A stretch of 64,000 nucleotides of DNA from Ephemerocybe angulata (Eukaryota > Basidiomycota > Agaricomycetes > Agaricales > Psathyrellaceae), in the NCBI GenBank assembly GCA_013368325.1, contig JAACJK010000171.1:248001-312000 (forward strand), in the 5' to 3' direction. The notes below the pieces were generated by a model. It saw only the letters and a list, made by a program, of their open reading frames with translations, was not told the DNA's origin and did no database searches. A program made the position numbers and the translations under genes. Within the stretch, counting starts at the first letter, position 1. The number at the start of each line of letters is the position of its first letter. This document shows positions 1 through 13,791 of this stretch, piece by piece.

Positions 1-1
1 A

Positions 2-1358
2 GCCAAAGCCGATAATTCGTGGTCGATAAGTTCAGACTCGAACGATAATGCAGTCCCAGGCCCAGCCACCATTCCTCGAGGCCCACCGCGCCTGCGCCCG
101 GCCCTTCCTCAGGAAGTCATAGAACTCATCCTTCGAGACCTTTCCAAGGTCGAATTACTGCCCGTCCTGCGGTCCAACAAAGCCTTGTATTCTGTGGCGG
201 TCCGGGTACTCTACCGCGAGCTCGCAGAAAGCAGCCCCAGCCGGCTGATCTCGCTCCTCCGGGCCCTCCTCCCACAAACCCACGTGCACCCGCACGTCCG
301 CAAACTCGACCTCAACATCGCCGCCCTCGAATGCCCCACCGCCAACCTCTACCGCACGCTCCACGCCCTGCTCCGCCGCACCACAGGCCTCGCCTCCCTC
401 TCACTCGACCTGCCCAAAGCGCACTCCCCCGTATGGATATTCGAGGGGTGTAGTTTTAAGCTGAGGCAGTTCTCGACGAGCATGCATTGTTCGCCCGCGT
501 TGGCGAGGTTCCTCGATACGCAGGATCGGATCGTGCAGCTCACGCTGCGCGGGTTCCAGAACGACACCATGCGCTCGCTGCCCTATCTCTACATGGACAT
601 CACGCACACGCTCACCGGCATCCCAGGCTCAGGAGCAATCGAGATCCTCAAAAAGCAGGAAGCGGGGCTTGAGCCCTTTGTTCTGAGCCCAGGCGCGCTG
701 CCGCGGCTCGCGGTGTTCAACGCCATCCATGCGGGGCCGGCCGTGGTGGGCGAGGTCGTGAAGGGCAGGCCGGTGACGACGGTGTCGATACCGCTGTTCT
801 CGACGAACGCGAGGCGCTCGCTTGATGCGCTCGAAGGCTCGGCGGTGCCCCTGAAGAGGCTGAGCATTATTAGCTTTGACCCCGATGCGCCGAATTATAT
901 CTTTGAGCAGGTGGCGACGCGCTTTCCTGAGCTGGAGGCGCTGCATATCGTCGTTCTGCTCGCGGAGTTTACGAATGTGAGTCTTTACATATGCCTGGCT
1001 AAGTGGCATGGACCGATTCGGTTGGAGCGATGGTCTGATAGATTTCTCTGTAGGAGCTTCTATTGGCGGCGTGCCAACACCTTCGGCACTTTAAGAGACT
1101 CAAGGTATGTGCTATCTCTCTGGATCAATTACTCCCTCGAGAGCATAGCGCTGACAGACGGCCTGCATAATGTAGTATATCACCTGTGTGGCGACCTCCT
1201 CCGAAGAATCGTCAGTTGCCGAGGAACAGGAGATTGCGGAAAAGTGGCATGAGGAGTGCCCGACTCTCAGGACTATCATCCTTCCTCGAGGGCGGGTGTG
1301 GTTCCAAAAGCCAGCTCGGATTTCTTCCGATAGGAACTGGGAATGTCTTGAGGATTGA
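2..1358 (+). CDS. F-box-like protein, 5' partial
   Basis: The reading frame is already open at the left edge, so the start lies outside the window. Residues about 31-65 form an F-box-like segment (LPQEVIELILRDLSK, then VLRSNKALYSVAVRVLYREL), a helix-turn-helix typical of basidiomycete F-box proteins that bind Skp1 and recruit substrates to SCF ubiquitin ligases. The rest is leucine-rich without clear LRR periodicity. Two phase-0 introns, 977-1053 and 1105-1175, restore one frame. The last exon encodes HEECPTLRTIILPRGRVWF, a C-terminal pattern common in this family, and stops at 1356-1358. The F-box assignment is by pattern only; the substrate is unknown. Confidence 0.7.
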
Positions 1359-1794
1359 TCTGTGATGACGGGTGAAGCAGATGGAGGTCAAGGCTTAGGC
1401 GCCCTAGATAGGGGGTGGCAGCCCGCAAGCAACTGTGTCATCTCCATTGAACGTTTTCCTTGTTATATCCTGTAACTTGGGCTGGACTTGGTAATCCACC
1501 TACCGAACAATGTCGGAACAGTGTACACATAGCTCGTGTTCGTCGACGTTAGCACTTCCCGCCCATTTAACTTTGAATCACGCTCGACTGATTACGCCCA
1601 CATATTAGCATGCCTGCCGGTCTACCTACATACATTCATGCGATTAACGTCCCACCATTCATGCTCGCTTTCAGTTTCATTTAGGCTTTTCCGTTACAAT
1701 ACACTTACTCTCTGCCATATCTCTGCATCTGAACTCTTCCAAGTTCTCTCCAACCCCATCCTTTTCCCCCTCAGTCCACGTAGCAAACTCGACT
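1359..1794. other. Intergenic, upstream of the small membrane protein gene
   Basis: There is no supportable gene here. The open frame at 1536-1973 has no homology I recognise and overlaps the better-supported gene at 1795. A degenerate TTAGGCGCC stretch near 1396 resembles the window's repeated 9-mer but is not an exact copy. Confidence 0.5.
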
Positions 1795-2445
1795 ATGGGC
1801 CACTCGAGTTTTCACCACTCATCAAACCTCTTGCACTACTATCGCCCTGGGCACATCGTCTTCATGTGTCTCCTGCTCCTTGCATGCTTAGATATCGCGT
1901 TGGGATTGGCTGTTCTGGTAGGTGCCTTCGCCTCCTTTTCCCCCGCACACACGCACACCCCTGTGTCTTGTAAACTCATCCTGATATTTTCGTCCCAGCA
2001 AAACACGCCTACCGACGCACCTCCGGACGTTCCACAACAGACGGACACTTCAGTACGACGACGGCCATTCATGCTTGGGGCCAAAATGAAGGGCAAGAGC
2101 AAGAATCAAGTAGAAGCAGATGCAAAAGCCTCTCATAATCCAACTGAGCCTTCCGTAGTGGTAGCAGACTGGCGGGAGAGAGGCGCCGAGGGTGTGCAGT
2201 GGCGTTTTCCAGGGGCTGCGACGGAGAAGAGCGGTGGCTCCATTCGCGGGCGCAAGGTCGGGTTGAATGTAGGGAATGCAAAAATCAAGCTTGGGGCTCA
2301 GAGTGGGACGGTTGGAAGTGGGGGTGGGGCTGCAGTGGTTGAGGTTGGTGGGGCGAGGAAGAAGAGTGGGAAGAAGGCGGGGGAGATGTGGAGTGTTTGT
2401 GCGAGGTTTGATTGTGAGAAGGTGGAGAGGATGGGGGAGTTATAG
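1795..2445 (+). CDS. Small membrane-anchored protein, paralogue 1
   Basis: An in-frame 81-bp intron (1918-1998) leaves 189 residues. Residues about 20-41 are strongly hydrophobic (HIVFMCLLLLACLDIALGLA) and look like a signal anchor or single membrane segment. The C-terminal half carries VADWRERGAEGVQW, a glycine-rich linker, and EMWSVCARFDCEKVERMG near the end. The same order (hydrophobic N-terminus, phase-0 intron at the same place, both motifs) occurs in the gene at 8487-9004 on the other strand, which supports both models and this start. I do not recognise the family; two conserved cysteines in the last motif could be structural. No function is assigned. Confidence 0.65.
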   Translation: MGHSSFHHSSNLLHYYRPGHIVFMCLLLLACLDIALGLAVLVGAFASFSPAHTHTPVSCKLILIFSSQQNTPTDAPPDVPQQTDTSVRRRPFMLGAKMKGKSKNQVEADAKASHNPTEPSVVVADWRERGAEGVQWRFPGAATEKSGGSIRGRKVGLNVGNAKIKLGAQSGTVGSGGGAAVVEVGGARKKSGKKAGEMWSVCARFDCEKVERMGEL

Positions 2446-2969
2446 TCACATAAATGGTGTGCGATTGTGAGTTGGTGGGGTAGCTAGAGCCTAGGTGTGT
2501 ATTTATCCATACGTGTATCATATTTTCGTCCGATTCAGTGAAGCAGTTGGTTATCCTCGCCCGTCCCAGAGAACCTCAACTCGAGGGAGGGATTCTACCA
2601 TGACCTTATAATCTGAATCGTCGTCGGTAATGCATGAGCAGTGGCTGATAATGAGGTTGAGTGCGGGGGAGGAAGAGGCCTTCTAGTTTGCGGCTGTCTC
2701 TTGTCTCCCATTCGCTTTCCTAGCTACAAGCCAAATCCTAGACCGGCGCCTCTCGCAATCACCGGAGCTCAAGCTGCTCCAGGGTCCAGGACGTCCGACG
2801 TCCAGTACTGTTTCACCGCATGATGATTCGCCGTGTTCAACCCAGACAAGTCAAGGGTATGGCACGATCGCGTGGGTGGGGACGGCCAATGGGGTTATTG
2901 AGCGCAAGCCAGACACTGTGGAAGTAATATACTGGATACAATAACCACCACCACCCAGCCACCTTCTCC
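2446..2969. other. Convergent intergenic gap
   Basis: This lies between the 3' ends of the small membrane protein gene and the F-box gene on the minus strand. I see no gene, RNA or repeat in it. Confidence 0.5.
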
Positions 2970-4769
2970 TCAAGTCATATAATCGGAAACCTCGATGGCA
3001 GTCCCTGGCGCTCCTAATCGCCCGGTATCTGCCGATGGAAAAAAGGAACGAGATGACGCAGGGCACCACGAGAGAAGTGAGTTGCGTCTAAACGTCACAA
3101 ATTGCATCGTCCCTGTGTATCCTTCGACTCCCACCTGAGCCTCGGTATCAGCTATTATACGGGGCTGAATCCAATAGATAAAGTCCGCATAAGTAGCCGT
3201 CTCTAGTATCAGGCCCGACAGTGTCGAGAGCCCCGGGTAGAGACAGAGTGTTGATGCGGAAGGTATGAGGTACCCAAGAGGCGCCTCGTAGGAATGTTCG
3301 AGATCGAGAGCTATTTCGCGAGCAGGCGGCTGGGTTGTTCGCACAATTGGACCATGACCCGTCTTCTGAGGTTTCCGAAGGGTGTATCTACGCCCATTCG
3401 CCACAGCATCCGCGTTTACTCCGGTCCGAGGGAACAGGAAGACGTCGAACGTGAATGGGAGCTTGTCGTTGCCGGGCTTCGTTACCGGGATGTGGTGCGC
3501 CACTCGATCCCATGGCGGTTGGATCGTGGTGTCGGAAGAGCGTAGGGGCGGTAGGCTCTCTATAAATACACCTTTGGAAGTCGGTATTGATTCACTTTGC
3601 TTATCCGAGAGGGTCCATAGATATACACCAGATGCTGCGATGCAGACTATTTCGTCATCGGTGAGGATTGTCTGTATTGAGGGTGTTAATAAGTGCTGCT
3701 GTTTATCGAAGGCTTAAACATAAGACTTTCCTGGAATATGGTCGAGGTGACGTTGTGGTGGATTACTATGCATGTTTCTTCGGCAAAGCTCCACGCAATG
3801 AAAACGTTCCCGAGGATGAGTAAAGCCCTGTCCCCACGGACTAGGACACTGCGGACGCTCTCTGTTGAGAACCTGTTCATGATGGTCACGGACGCAAGTT
3901 TCTCGAATGAAGGGGCCGGGTGTGTGGGCGTTATTGCAAATATTGACGCCCTAAAAGGATTTAGGGTCAGCTTCGGACTTCAACAGTAACATCGTGGAAT
4001 CTTACACGCAGGATCTGTCAGTACGGACCGTAGCTAGACCCACCCTCAATGTATCTGGGTTTTGGGAATTTATCGAAATCGAGGCTACCACTCTCTTGTC
4101 GTGGGTTACCGAACCGATATTTGGATGAATATATCTCAGCGCTGGCTCCGACGATAGAGGTAAGCCAGGAGGTCCGAGATCCACTAGCTCCATGCTTATA
4201 GAGGGTGCGCCGCCAAAGGTAGCGAGCGTTTCCGCGGACATCGAGTATATGAACACCCCGAAACGGCCACCTGGGACGAGTTGAGAGAACAAGATGTGTC
4301 TCTGCGGACATACTATTTGTCTTGATACCGGCTCTAAGCTGTTCACCTCTGCGGTAGGTGTACCGAACGATGCCCCTCGGTGTTGCAACTGACGAGCGAA
4401 CAAATACGGCCCCACAGTAGCGCGCTGGATCTGGACTAGGGACACGTCCTCGACAGGGTAAGACGGCCGAAACAGGTCGTGCTTAGCGCACATAGTGTCG
4501 ACTAGCCCTCTCCAAAGGTCTTTGCTACTAGTTATGTCCCGTAGATACCGACAAGTCTATTCCAAGAAAAGATGGTTGGCGATGTTGCTCGTTCCGGAAG
4601 AGTTAGGAATACGTACCCGTCCAACAGAGAGAACATCGAAGGGCTCCGCCTCTACCAGTATCTTAGTCCATACCTCGGCTGGTACATTCTCGATATGTTC
4701 TGGCTGTGACATGATGGTTGGGACGAAAGGGTGCGATGATTGCTGTTGGCTCGTTATCGCCACTGGCAT
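2970..4769 (-). CDS. F-box domain protein
   Basis: The model has four exons (4769-4617, 4556-4044, 3970-3767, 3698-2970), all junctions phase 0, giving 532 residues. The first exon plus the start of the second read ENVPAEVWTKILVEAEPFDV then TCRYLRDITSSKDLWRGLVD, an F-box of the kind that binds Skp1. After it come VPGGRFGVF and a beta-rich C-terminal region that in related basidiomycete proteins is propeller-like (DIFAITPTHPAPSFE-type segment here ASIFAITPTHPAPSFEKLA). The first intron has a clear GTACGT donor. Introns 4043-3971 and 3766-3699 use weaker sites and were chosen to keep the family frame, so the middle of the model is less certain; a small indel near 3.72-3.77 kb is the alternative. 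An upstream ATG at 4769 and another at 4712 are both possible. Confidence 0.65.
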
Positions 4770-5395
4770 AGTAAGATCTAATCTTATCTACATCAAAGCC
4801 CGATCAAGATAAATTTACGCTGACCTATACCAACATCTTGGATGTACATGACGCGCAAGAAGTCGGAGATTATGCTCTGGGAGTCGTGAAGGTCCAATGT
4901 TCGTAGACTCTTCAAATAGTAGAATAGCTAAATCTCTACTGTTAACACATGTAGCATCACTAGCTTCTATGGAGGTCCCTCCCTATATCAGCCTGGGCGT
5001 CCGACAGGCATGTATAATTGGTTTCAAACACGTACATTACCTGGTACGTCAAACTGAACCTGGATCACCTGTGTAATACACACTACACCCACTTCTAGTT
5101 TCCATCGCCACGTAGTCCTCCACATCCAGGCCCTCGCCACTGTCACAGACCTTGTATCTTCTTCTCTACAGTTTAAGCGCCCATCAGGCGCTTAGACTAA
5201 AAGACTTGAGTTCGGACAGCACAAGCTGAGAACAGCCATAAAAGTACATCAGAGAGATTTTTCCTCCGAGATACATGGTCTATGTATCAGCGGCAATAAA
5301 CCCTATTTCCTCAAGTCACGAGAACAGACGAAGCGCGGGCCTCGAGGCCCCCACGACATACGTTAGTTGAATCTGGGACCGAGTCTGGGATGATG
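4770..5395. other. Intergenic, F-box promoter side and MET17 copy A 3' side
   Basis: No gene is supportable. The notable element is an imperfect palindrome at 5174-5194, TAAGCGCCC-ATC-AGGCGCTTA, containing the window's repeated 9-mer. It lies about 400 bp upstream of the minus-strand F-box gene. Confidence 0.5.
5174..5194. repeat. Palindromic copy of the TAAGCGCCC motif
   Basis: The 9-mer TAAGCGCCC is followed after 3 bases by AGGCGCTTA, its near-perfect inverse. The same inverted layout recurs at 42853 and, more compactly, at 62006. Function is unknown; a dimeric DNA-binding site is one possibility. Confidence 0.5.
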
Positions 5396-7959
<2,564 letters not shown>

Positions 7960-8220
7960 ATTCAGTTGAAGGTGCATGAGGCAGGTCACAGGAGGGACCT
8001 GAGGATGGGCGCTTATTCATGTCCCACATCAGCTCAGGGTCCATCATCCTCATCTACTCAGCGGAGTTCCCTCGTATCATTTATGCAGAATGCATGCCAG
8101 CACTATGTAATGCCAGGGTGACACATGCTCACACAGCTCGCTCCCGAAACGAGGCCAGTTCAACCACGAGTCCGTCGTCACTTCCCGAGAGGTGAGTTAT
8201 AGTAGCCGCTCTTCGGCAGT
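7960..8220 (+). pseudogene. Relic of a BTB gene 5' end
   Basis: Positions about 7965-8020 resemble the promoters of the BTB genes (ttgaaggtgcatgaggcagg, then GGGCGCTTATT at 8007). Positions about 8150-8205 resemble the end of BTB exon 1: frames corresponding to GQFNHESVVTSRE followed by a GTGAGT donor, compared with GKFNHQTATFE and GTGGGT in the intact gene at 9808. No later exons follow. It is a degraded fragment, not an expressed gene as far as I can see. Confidence 0.45.
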
Positions 8221-8486
8221 TCCAAACCTCAAGACGCCGCCTTTGCTCTAGCCCATCTCACAGGACTCTAAAATTTTAAATGGGTGGCAGTTTCGTAGCT
8301 CTCTAGCGGTCTAGGCCCTCGAAGAAAACCGGCCCTCCATATTAAGCGCCCAACCTTCGGCCAACAATAAACCGTTCGATGTTGATTGACCGGCTAAACA
8401 GCCTCCTTCATGCCGTAGCAGGCTCCATTGGGCAATTCTGTATTCCTAAGGTCGCTGGCCAGAGCGCCCCCACCACCCTCAAAGTC
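8221..8486. other. Intergenic, one exact 9-mer
   Basis: There is no gene. TAAGCGCCC occurs at 8343-8351. Confidence 0.4.
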
Positions 8487-9004
8487 CTAAGGATCTCCCA
8501 TCTTTTTCACCCTTCGACAATCGAACCTCGAGCAGACACTCCACATTTCCTCGTCCTTCCTGACGCTCTTTCGCCATACGCCACCAACCTCAACAATCCC
8601 AAATTCACTCCCACCCCGACCGCCAGTTTCCCTTGAGGCTCCAAACTTCCATTGCACGCCCTCGGCGCCTCTCTCCCGCCAATCCGCTACTGGAATTTTG
8701 CTCGAAGCTTGCTGGGCACTCTCTTGGGGTCTGCTTTCGTCGACTAGGTTTCGGGGGTGGTGGGAGTGTGAGGCATCTATGAGATCGGGTGGGTGGTTTT
8801 TGTCGTTCGGCTTCTCGGTATTTACTTTCAGTTGGCAAGCCCACGGGCTACGAGGACTAGTGGGAGTGCAGAGGAGGAACTCACCACCAGTTGCGGCCCG
8901 AATGTGGTATCGCACAGTACGAAGAATAGGAGGAACAACATGAGGAGAGTGAATGGCCACGAGGGAAAGTGAATTAACGACTGTGTTTGGCTTGGAGGGT
9001 CCAT
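8487..9004 (-). CDS. Small membrane-anchored protein, paralogue 2
   Basis: Two exons, 9004-8885 and 8810-8487, give 147 residues. The ATG at 9004 was chosen because its frame gives a hydrophobic stretch (FTLLMLFLLFFVLCDTTFG) and a GTG|GTGAGT junction in the same place and phase as in the paralogue at 1795. Exon 2 carries VADWRERGAEGVQWKF and EMWSVCSRFDCRRVKKMG, closely matching that paralogue, while the region between the motifs is shorter. A longer intronless frame starting at 9017 exists, but it would replace the hydrophobic anchor with unrelated sequence. Family unknown. Confidence 0.65.
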
Positions 9005-9807
9005 TTTGAACAGGCAATTGCGTGTATGTTTTTGAGCAGTGGGGCGGAGATGGTCAGGCGAGGAAGTCAGTCTGAGCTAAAGCGGGGAAAAGAGTAGTCA
9101 CTGGAAAATCTGAATCTGAATGGACGACCCGGGGTGTCTGCGTCTCTTACCTGTCAGCCCCCTACAGAGTACAGAGGCTGACCCCTGCTGTAGATATCAC
9201 GGTGGCATGGAAATGGCAGTTTGAATTGTCTTTGGTGGTAGCACTGGCAGACCGGCCCAGGGCCCAGCACCGGAGAACAAACATGTGTGTGTGTGTAACA
9301 TGCTGTGTCACGGTCGCAAATATGGGATTCACAACCAATATGAACCCTGGTACGTGTGACATACCTAAGAACAAGTCGAACCTCTGGCGAGAAATCCTGG
9401 CCGTGATATCGATGTAATGTGAGATGTTCTATAAAGTAGGTTAACATCAGTAGCTCGATGAGCACTTTAAGCACCTAATACAGCCTAGTACTCGACCCAG
9501 GTCTTCACTCATCATGCAAAGCCTGGCAGTCTCCAAAGGCGACATTATCCTCGGCGTTCGCTGACACAGTCTAAGGATTCTGATACAGCCCTGTTCATTC
9601 AGCAAACATGATCGAGGGCCTTCGTGGCCAACAACTGACCGTCAACAATACCTAAACTTCAATTGAAAGGGCATGAGGCAGGCCTCCTGACCAAGTCACA
9701 AGAGTGGGCAACAGCTGGAGGCTTCTTCAATTGATGACCAAGCCACTTGGGGTTGAACGTTGCTCACCCCTGCTCACCCTTTCATCTTGCGCAACGGACT
9801 TTCCTTT
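9005..9807. other. Intergenic region upstream of BTB gene 1
   Basis: No gene is supportable. It contains one copy of a direct repeat (9190-9310), a short GT run near 9282-9297, and a segment near 9660-9710 that resembles the promoters of other BTB genes (ttgaaagggcatgaggcagg). Confidence 0.45.
9190..9310. repeat. Direct repeat, left copy, flanking BTB gene 1
   Basis: Shared blocks with 11032-11145 include atatcacggtggcat / atatcgcggtggcat, gaaatggc, ggcagacc, ggcccag/ggcccaa and gtaacatg in the same order and spacing. The two copies bracket the BTB gene at 9808-10931, as left by an old tandem duplication. Confidence 0.5.
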
Positions 9808-10931
9808 ATGTCCAACTCCTACGAAACGCCTGAGAGCATTACAACCTCGCCCGGACAGGCCAACTCATCAATGAAACAGGGCAAGTTCAACCACCAGACT
9901 GCCACTTTCGAGGTGGGTTATCACTGTAGCCGCGCTGCCAGTGGGCACAGTACTACCAAACCTCATGATGCGACCTTGGCTCGCTGCAGGTCGAGGGATT
10001 CGTCCATCGCGTCTGTCGATATGGCTTTGAGCAATGGTCTGCAAAACCATTCTCCGAGATGTTCGCCAGTGCGCCGGAAGGACCAGATGAACGTGCGGAT
10101 GATGGTCAGGAAAGAGACGATGAGCCGATCAAGCTATCTGGATGCACCAACTTCGAGTTTGAGAGCCTGATCGAGGTCATGTACCCTCTGTGAGTGGATA
10201 GCCTACGCTTTCAAGCTCGATCTCCGTTCGTGGCGCGAAAAAAGGCTAACAATATGACAACGGCTCCTTCAAAGCCAACTCACAGGACCCCCTGCGCTTT
10301 CAAAGGAGCAATGGATCGGGGTGCTCAAGCTATCTAGGCTCTGGGCTATGCAAGAGGTATGCACCAAGTGGAGATTGAGCTGAAGTCTGCCTAATTGACC
10401 GACTATGCATAGGTCGCAACCGTTGCAATCGAAAGGCTGAGCGCGATGGACCTGAAGCCAGTCGAGAAAATCCATCTCGGGAAAGCACACGGAGTACCCA
10501 CATGGCTGAAGGAAGGATACACCATTTTGGTGGACGACCTCTCCAAAGCTTCCCTCAAAGAAATGACAGTCCTCGGCTGGGAAACCGCATTTCGCATTCT
10601 GTGGGCTCGAGACGAGATCTCAAGGCTTCGGGAGGCAACCCCAAACACAGGTGGGTATTGGGTTAGTGCGGAGAGTCTCAACTGCGGGTACTGCTATCGC
10701 AACTGGAGCTATCAACACAAAGTGCCCAACGCTCAGACGAGGTGCCCGAACTGCAACAACGTGTATACGTCGAGCGGTCACGGTGTCGCTATCATTGACG
10801 CTTCCACGGCACTCCGCTCAACGGCTCCGTTCCTAGATGACAAGCCCAAGATTGTGGCCGACAAGGTTTCCGAGGTTTTTGAGGAGGAGTTAAAAGAAGC
10901 GGAGTTGCGTAACACGAAGGTCACAGCATGA
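9808..10931 (+). CDS. BTB/POZ protein with CxxC module, copy 1
   Basis: Four exons (9808-9912, 9990-10189, 10275-10356, 10413-10931) give 301 residues; phases 0, 2 and 0 agree with the copies at 40-44 kb. Residues about 25-100 read as a BTB domain (KFNHQTATFEVEGFVHRVCR, LSGCTNFEFESLIEVMYPL), a dimerisation and protein-interaction fold. It continues into an alpha-helical region (PPALSKEQWIGVLKLSRLW). A cysteine module follows, LNCGYCYRN...RCPNCNN, spacing CxxC-x(20)-CxxC, suggestive of a zinc ribbon. The C-terminus is charged (VADKVSEVFEEELKEAE). BTB proteins often act as Cul3 adaptors, but no such role can be shown from sequence. Confidence 0.8.
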
Positions 10932-11454
10932 GCAGGTTGAAGTGTTCACAGACCTGGCGATTATAATATGCCCACCTGTTGTGCCTCCCATTCCTCTTGT
11001 CAAATACGACTTATATTGGGTTCAACGGACACTGAATATCGCGGTGGCATAGAAATGGCTGGTTAGATGACCTCGGGTGGTACACTTGGCAGACCAGGCC
11101 CAACACCAGAAAAGAGACCTGTAACATGCCCTATGACAGGCTTTCAAAAAGACTTATCAGTAGGAGGCAAGCACCTCATAGAGGAGAGTAAGGGGCAGAG
11201 AACGTTACTGTAGAGTCGAACTTCGAGTGACCAGGGTCAGGCGCTAGGGGTGGAGCGGGGGTCATTGGGTACATCTTGGTTGGGACCTAGAACTAGAAGC
11301 GAAAGTCGAAGATCCCACAGTCCAGCAAGGCCTCGAGGCAGAGGGGTCCGTAACCTCAAACGAGTCGAAGCCATGTTATCAGGAAAAAGATTCTGCACAT
11401 GATCTGGTAAAAATACAATGGTATAGCGGGCGACGAACACACTGGCAAAAACGA
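10932..11454. other. Convergent gap between BTB gene 1 and TAF11
   Basis: It carries the right copy of the direct repeat (11032-11145). I see no gene. Confidence 0.45.
11032..11145. repeat. Direct repeat, right copy, flanking BTB gene 1
   Basis: This is the counterpart of 9190-9310; see there for the shared blocks. It lies about 100 bp after the BTB stop codon. Confidence 0.5.
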
Positions 11455-12567
11455 TCACCGGACAAACAGCCGTTTTGACCTCAGCGGTCGTGCAGCGCCC
11501 ACTCGCCCGGTCTCTTCTTGATACATTCGGTATGCTTCACGGAGGTGATCTGGTGACAGCGGCCCCGTTTCTCCGCGACGTGCTTGAACAGACCGGGCTG
11601 AATCAATCCCATTAGAAGAATGTTCCAGTCGATTGCGAGCCAGATGGTGAACGCACCTTTCTCGACCATCTCTCCAACGAAGACCTTTGAGAAACCTGCA
11701 ATGATCTGCGCGACAGGTTGCGAGACTTGTTGGCCGACGGTCTGCTGGATGACTTTGCGCACAGCTTGTTTAGGCAGAGCGTGTCGCCTGTAAGCTTCAA
11801 ATCTATCGTACTGCTCAGGCGAAAAGTTGTCCATGAGGACTCTGTCGGCTAGTCAATTATTGCATCATAGAACGTTAAAGTGAAAACGCGTACTTCAGAT
11901 TGTCCTTCGACTGCGTCTGGAAGGATAACTGCGCCGAATAGTCATCATCAGCCATGGCAGGCAACATGTCATCGTCTCCCTCGTTTTCGTCCTCGTGCGC
12001 CGGACGACCCTGTAGGATAGGCGGCGGAGGTCCGTGTATCAAGTTGCTACTATGCAATGGAGGTGGAGGCATCATCTGAGAATCCAAGTTCGGTGAAGAT
12101 CCCGGTACTTCAGACGATCCTCGGCCTCCCGATCCACTAGGAACCATAAGCCCCAATCCACTCGAACTTCCAGCACCACCACTCCCATTCGACGGCTGCG
12201 CAGCCCCAGGGGCGGGGCTATTGGGGCCTCCAGGTAAAGTCCAATTCGCCTGCGGCTGGTAGTGGTTGCCCGTATATTGCGTTCCGGGTGCGTCAGCTCC
12301 GTTCGACGACGAGGATGCGGTAGGTTGGAAGTTAAACGAGCTTTGTTGGATTCGGGGTGAGTTTGCTGCTGATGAAGAGGCTGTTGCTGTGGGGTTCTTG
12401 GGTTTGCGGCCCCGTTTGGCACCTGTTGGAGCCTTGCTGGCCCGCTGGGAGGGTGTGCTGAGGTAGGATTGGTTTATGAATTGAGGGGTTGCTGGGCCTG
12501 GTGTGGGTGTTCCTGGAGCAGATGGAATGCTAAAGGTTGGTAGGTTATGGCCATATGGCTGGGTCAT
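11455..12567 (-). CDS. TAF11: TFIID subunit TAF11
   Basis: Three exons (12567-11894, 11841-11657, 11597-11455) give 333 residues. The C-terminal part is the TAF11 histone-fold: MDNFSPEQYDRFEAYRRHAL, then PKQAVRKVIQQTVGQQVSQP, then GFSKVFVGEMVEK, ending after the second intron with GPLSPDHLREAYRMYQEETG. In TFIID, TAF11 pairs with TAF13 and contacts TBP/TFIIA during transcription initiation. The first 220 residues are low-complexity, rich in Pro, Ser and Gly, with one AT-hook-like KRGRKPKN and an acidic patch. Without splicing the second exon would run into unrelated sequence; the spliced frame restores the family C-terminus, which makes this model strong. Confidence 0.92.
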
Positions 12568-13035
12568 TGTGGTTTATAGTGACGAGAATTGGATTTGGAG
12601 CACGTTGAGGTGAGAGTAGAGTTCAAGTTTCGCGATTGGGACAGTTTGGAAGGTCTTGGGTAAACCCTAACCACAAGGGAGAGTCGGACCTTGAAATAAG
12701 CCCCTATCTTTGTACACCTGGTAAGGGCTTGAAACTTGTGTCTGTGCACGAAATAAGGCTACATATTGCTGGTTTCGACCGAGGAAATGTATTTAGGGAT
12801 TAAGATAGTAGATATGGCTCTTGCAGAGATACGAATCAAGTAAAAGACCAGTCTGCTCAACTTTGTTAGGAAGGCAAGGCTCTGCCAACTTGTAGATCGG
12901 GACCCTGTCAACAGTCAACTCTGTTAACTATTAACTTCTGCCACTCCTGCAGTGAATTGCTACCAAAGAGCACCTCAAGGCCTCAATCCTTCAAGGACAT
13001 CTCGAAATTGACTTCTTGAAGTGAAAATACCAGTC
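12568..13035. promoter_or_regulatory. Divergent promoter region of TAF11 and the roadblock gene
   Basis: This 468-bp gap separates two head-to-head genes, so both promoters must lie in it. I see no clear TATA box or repeat. Confidence 0.4.
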
Positions 13036-13619
13036 ATGGTATGTTCGCTTCTATCTCCGGCAAAGAAATTCTTAGAATTTGGCTTGCTTAGGCTCTTCGT
13101 ACAGCTTCAGCCTCAGCCATAACTGCCGGCACGCCCGCCAACCCATCTCAAACCAGCGCCAATGCCTCGGCAATGTCCCCGGAGCTCGAGCAGAAGCTCA
13201 GTCTCATGGCCTCCCACAGATCGGTGCTCGGATATCTCCTGATAGCGCGCGGAACGCATCCCAGCATCATCCGCCATTCGGGTGTCGTCTTCGAGGGAGA
13301 GCAGGGAAAGAGATACGCGTCGGTCGTCGCGAAGATTGTGGAGAGTGTGCAGACGGGCTTGGATGAAGTGAGGAGGGATGATTCTGCACCTGCGGGGTCC
13401 AGCGACGAATCCGTGAGTTCTGTACGACGAGCGTTGGTCTGGCGATGTTAACCGTATCTTAGGACGAGGTCAAGTTCCTGCGGATACGAACCAAACGGCA
13501 CGAGTTGATGATCTCTCCAGGTAAGTACATTGGCCCACACTTGGAACCATTCTGACTTTGGTTTAGACGAGCGATACCTACTTGCTGTCCTCCATGACCC
13601 GTCAGCAGCTTCATCGTGA
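13036..13619 (+). CDS. Roadblock/LC7-type dynein light chain
   Basis: Four exons (13036-13038, 13092-13412, 13463-13520, 13567-13619) give 144 residues. The body matches the roadblock fold: VLGYLLIARGTHPSIIRHSG, then KIVESVQTGLDEV, then EVKFLRIRTKRHELMISP and DERYLLAVLHDP. Such proteins form homodimers on dynein intermediate chain and link cargo to the motor. A first exon consisting of just the ATG precedes a perfect GTATGT donor; if that exon is not used, translation could begin at the internal ATG at 13173. The alanine/threonine-rich N-terminal extension and a short insert (DDSAPAGSSDES) are common fungal additions. Confidence 0.85.
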
Positions 13620-13791
13620 TGCAAGAAATACCCCTGCTATGTACACTACTGGAATCGAACCATACTATACCAGTGCTACGCTTTATAAGTGCTCCACGAT
13701 CCAGTACTCAATCACAGCAAGCCGAGACATTCCCATGATGTCAATACGAGCCATCGGTATACGACTTCCTCCTCTACTTCGAACCACAACA

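Noticed and set aside
1536..1973. 145-codon open frame
   Set aside because: It overlaps the better-supported gene at 1795 in another frame and has no recognisable motif.
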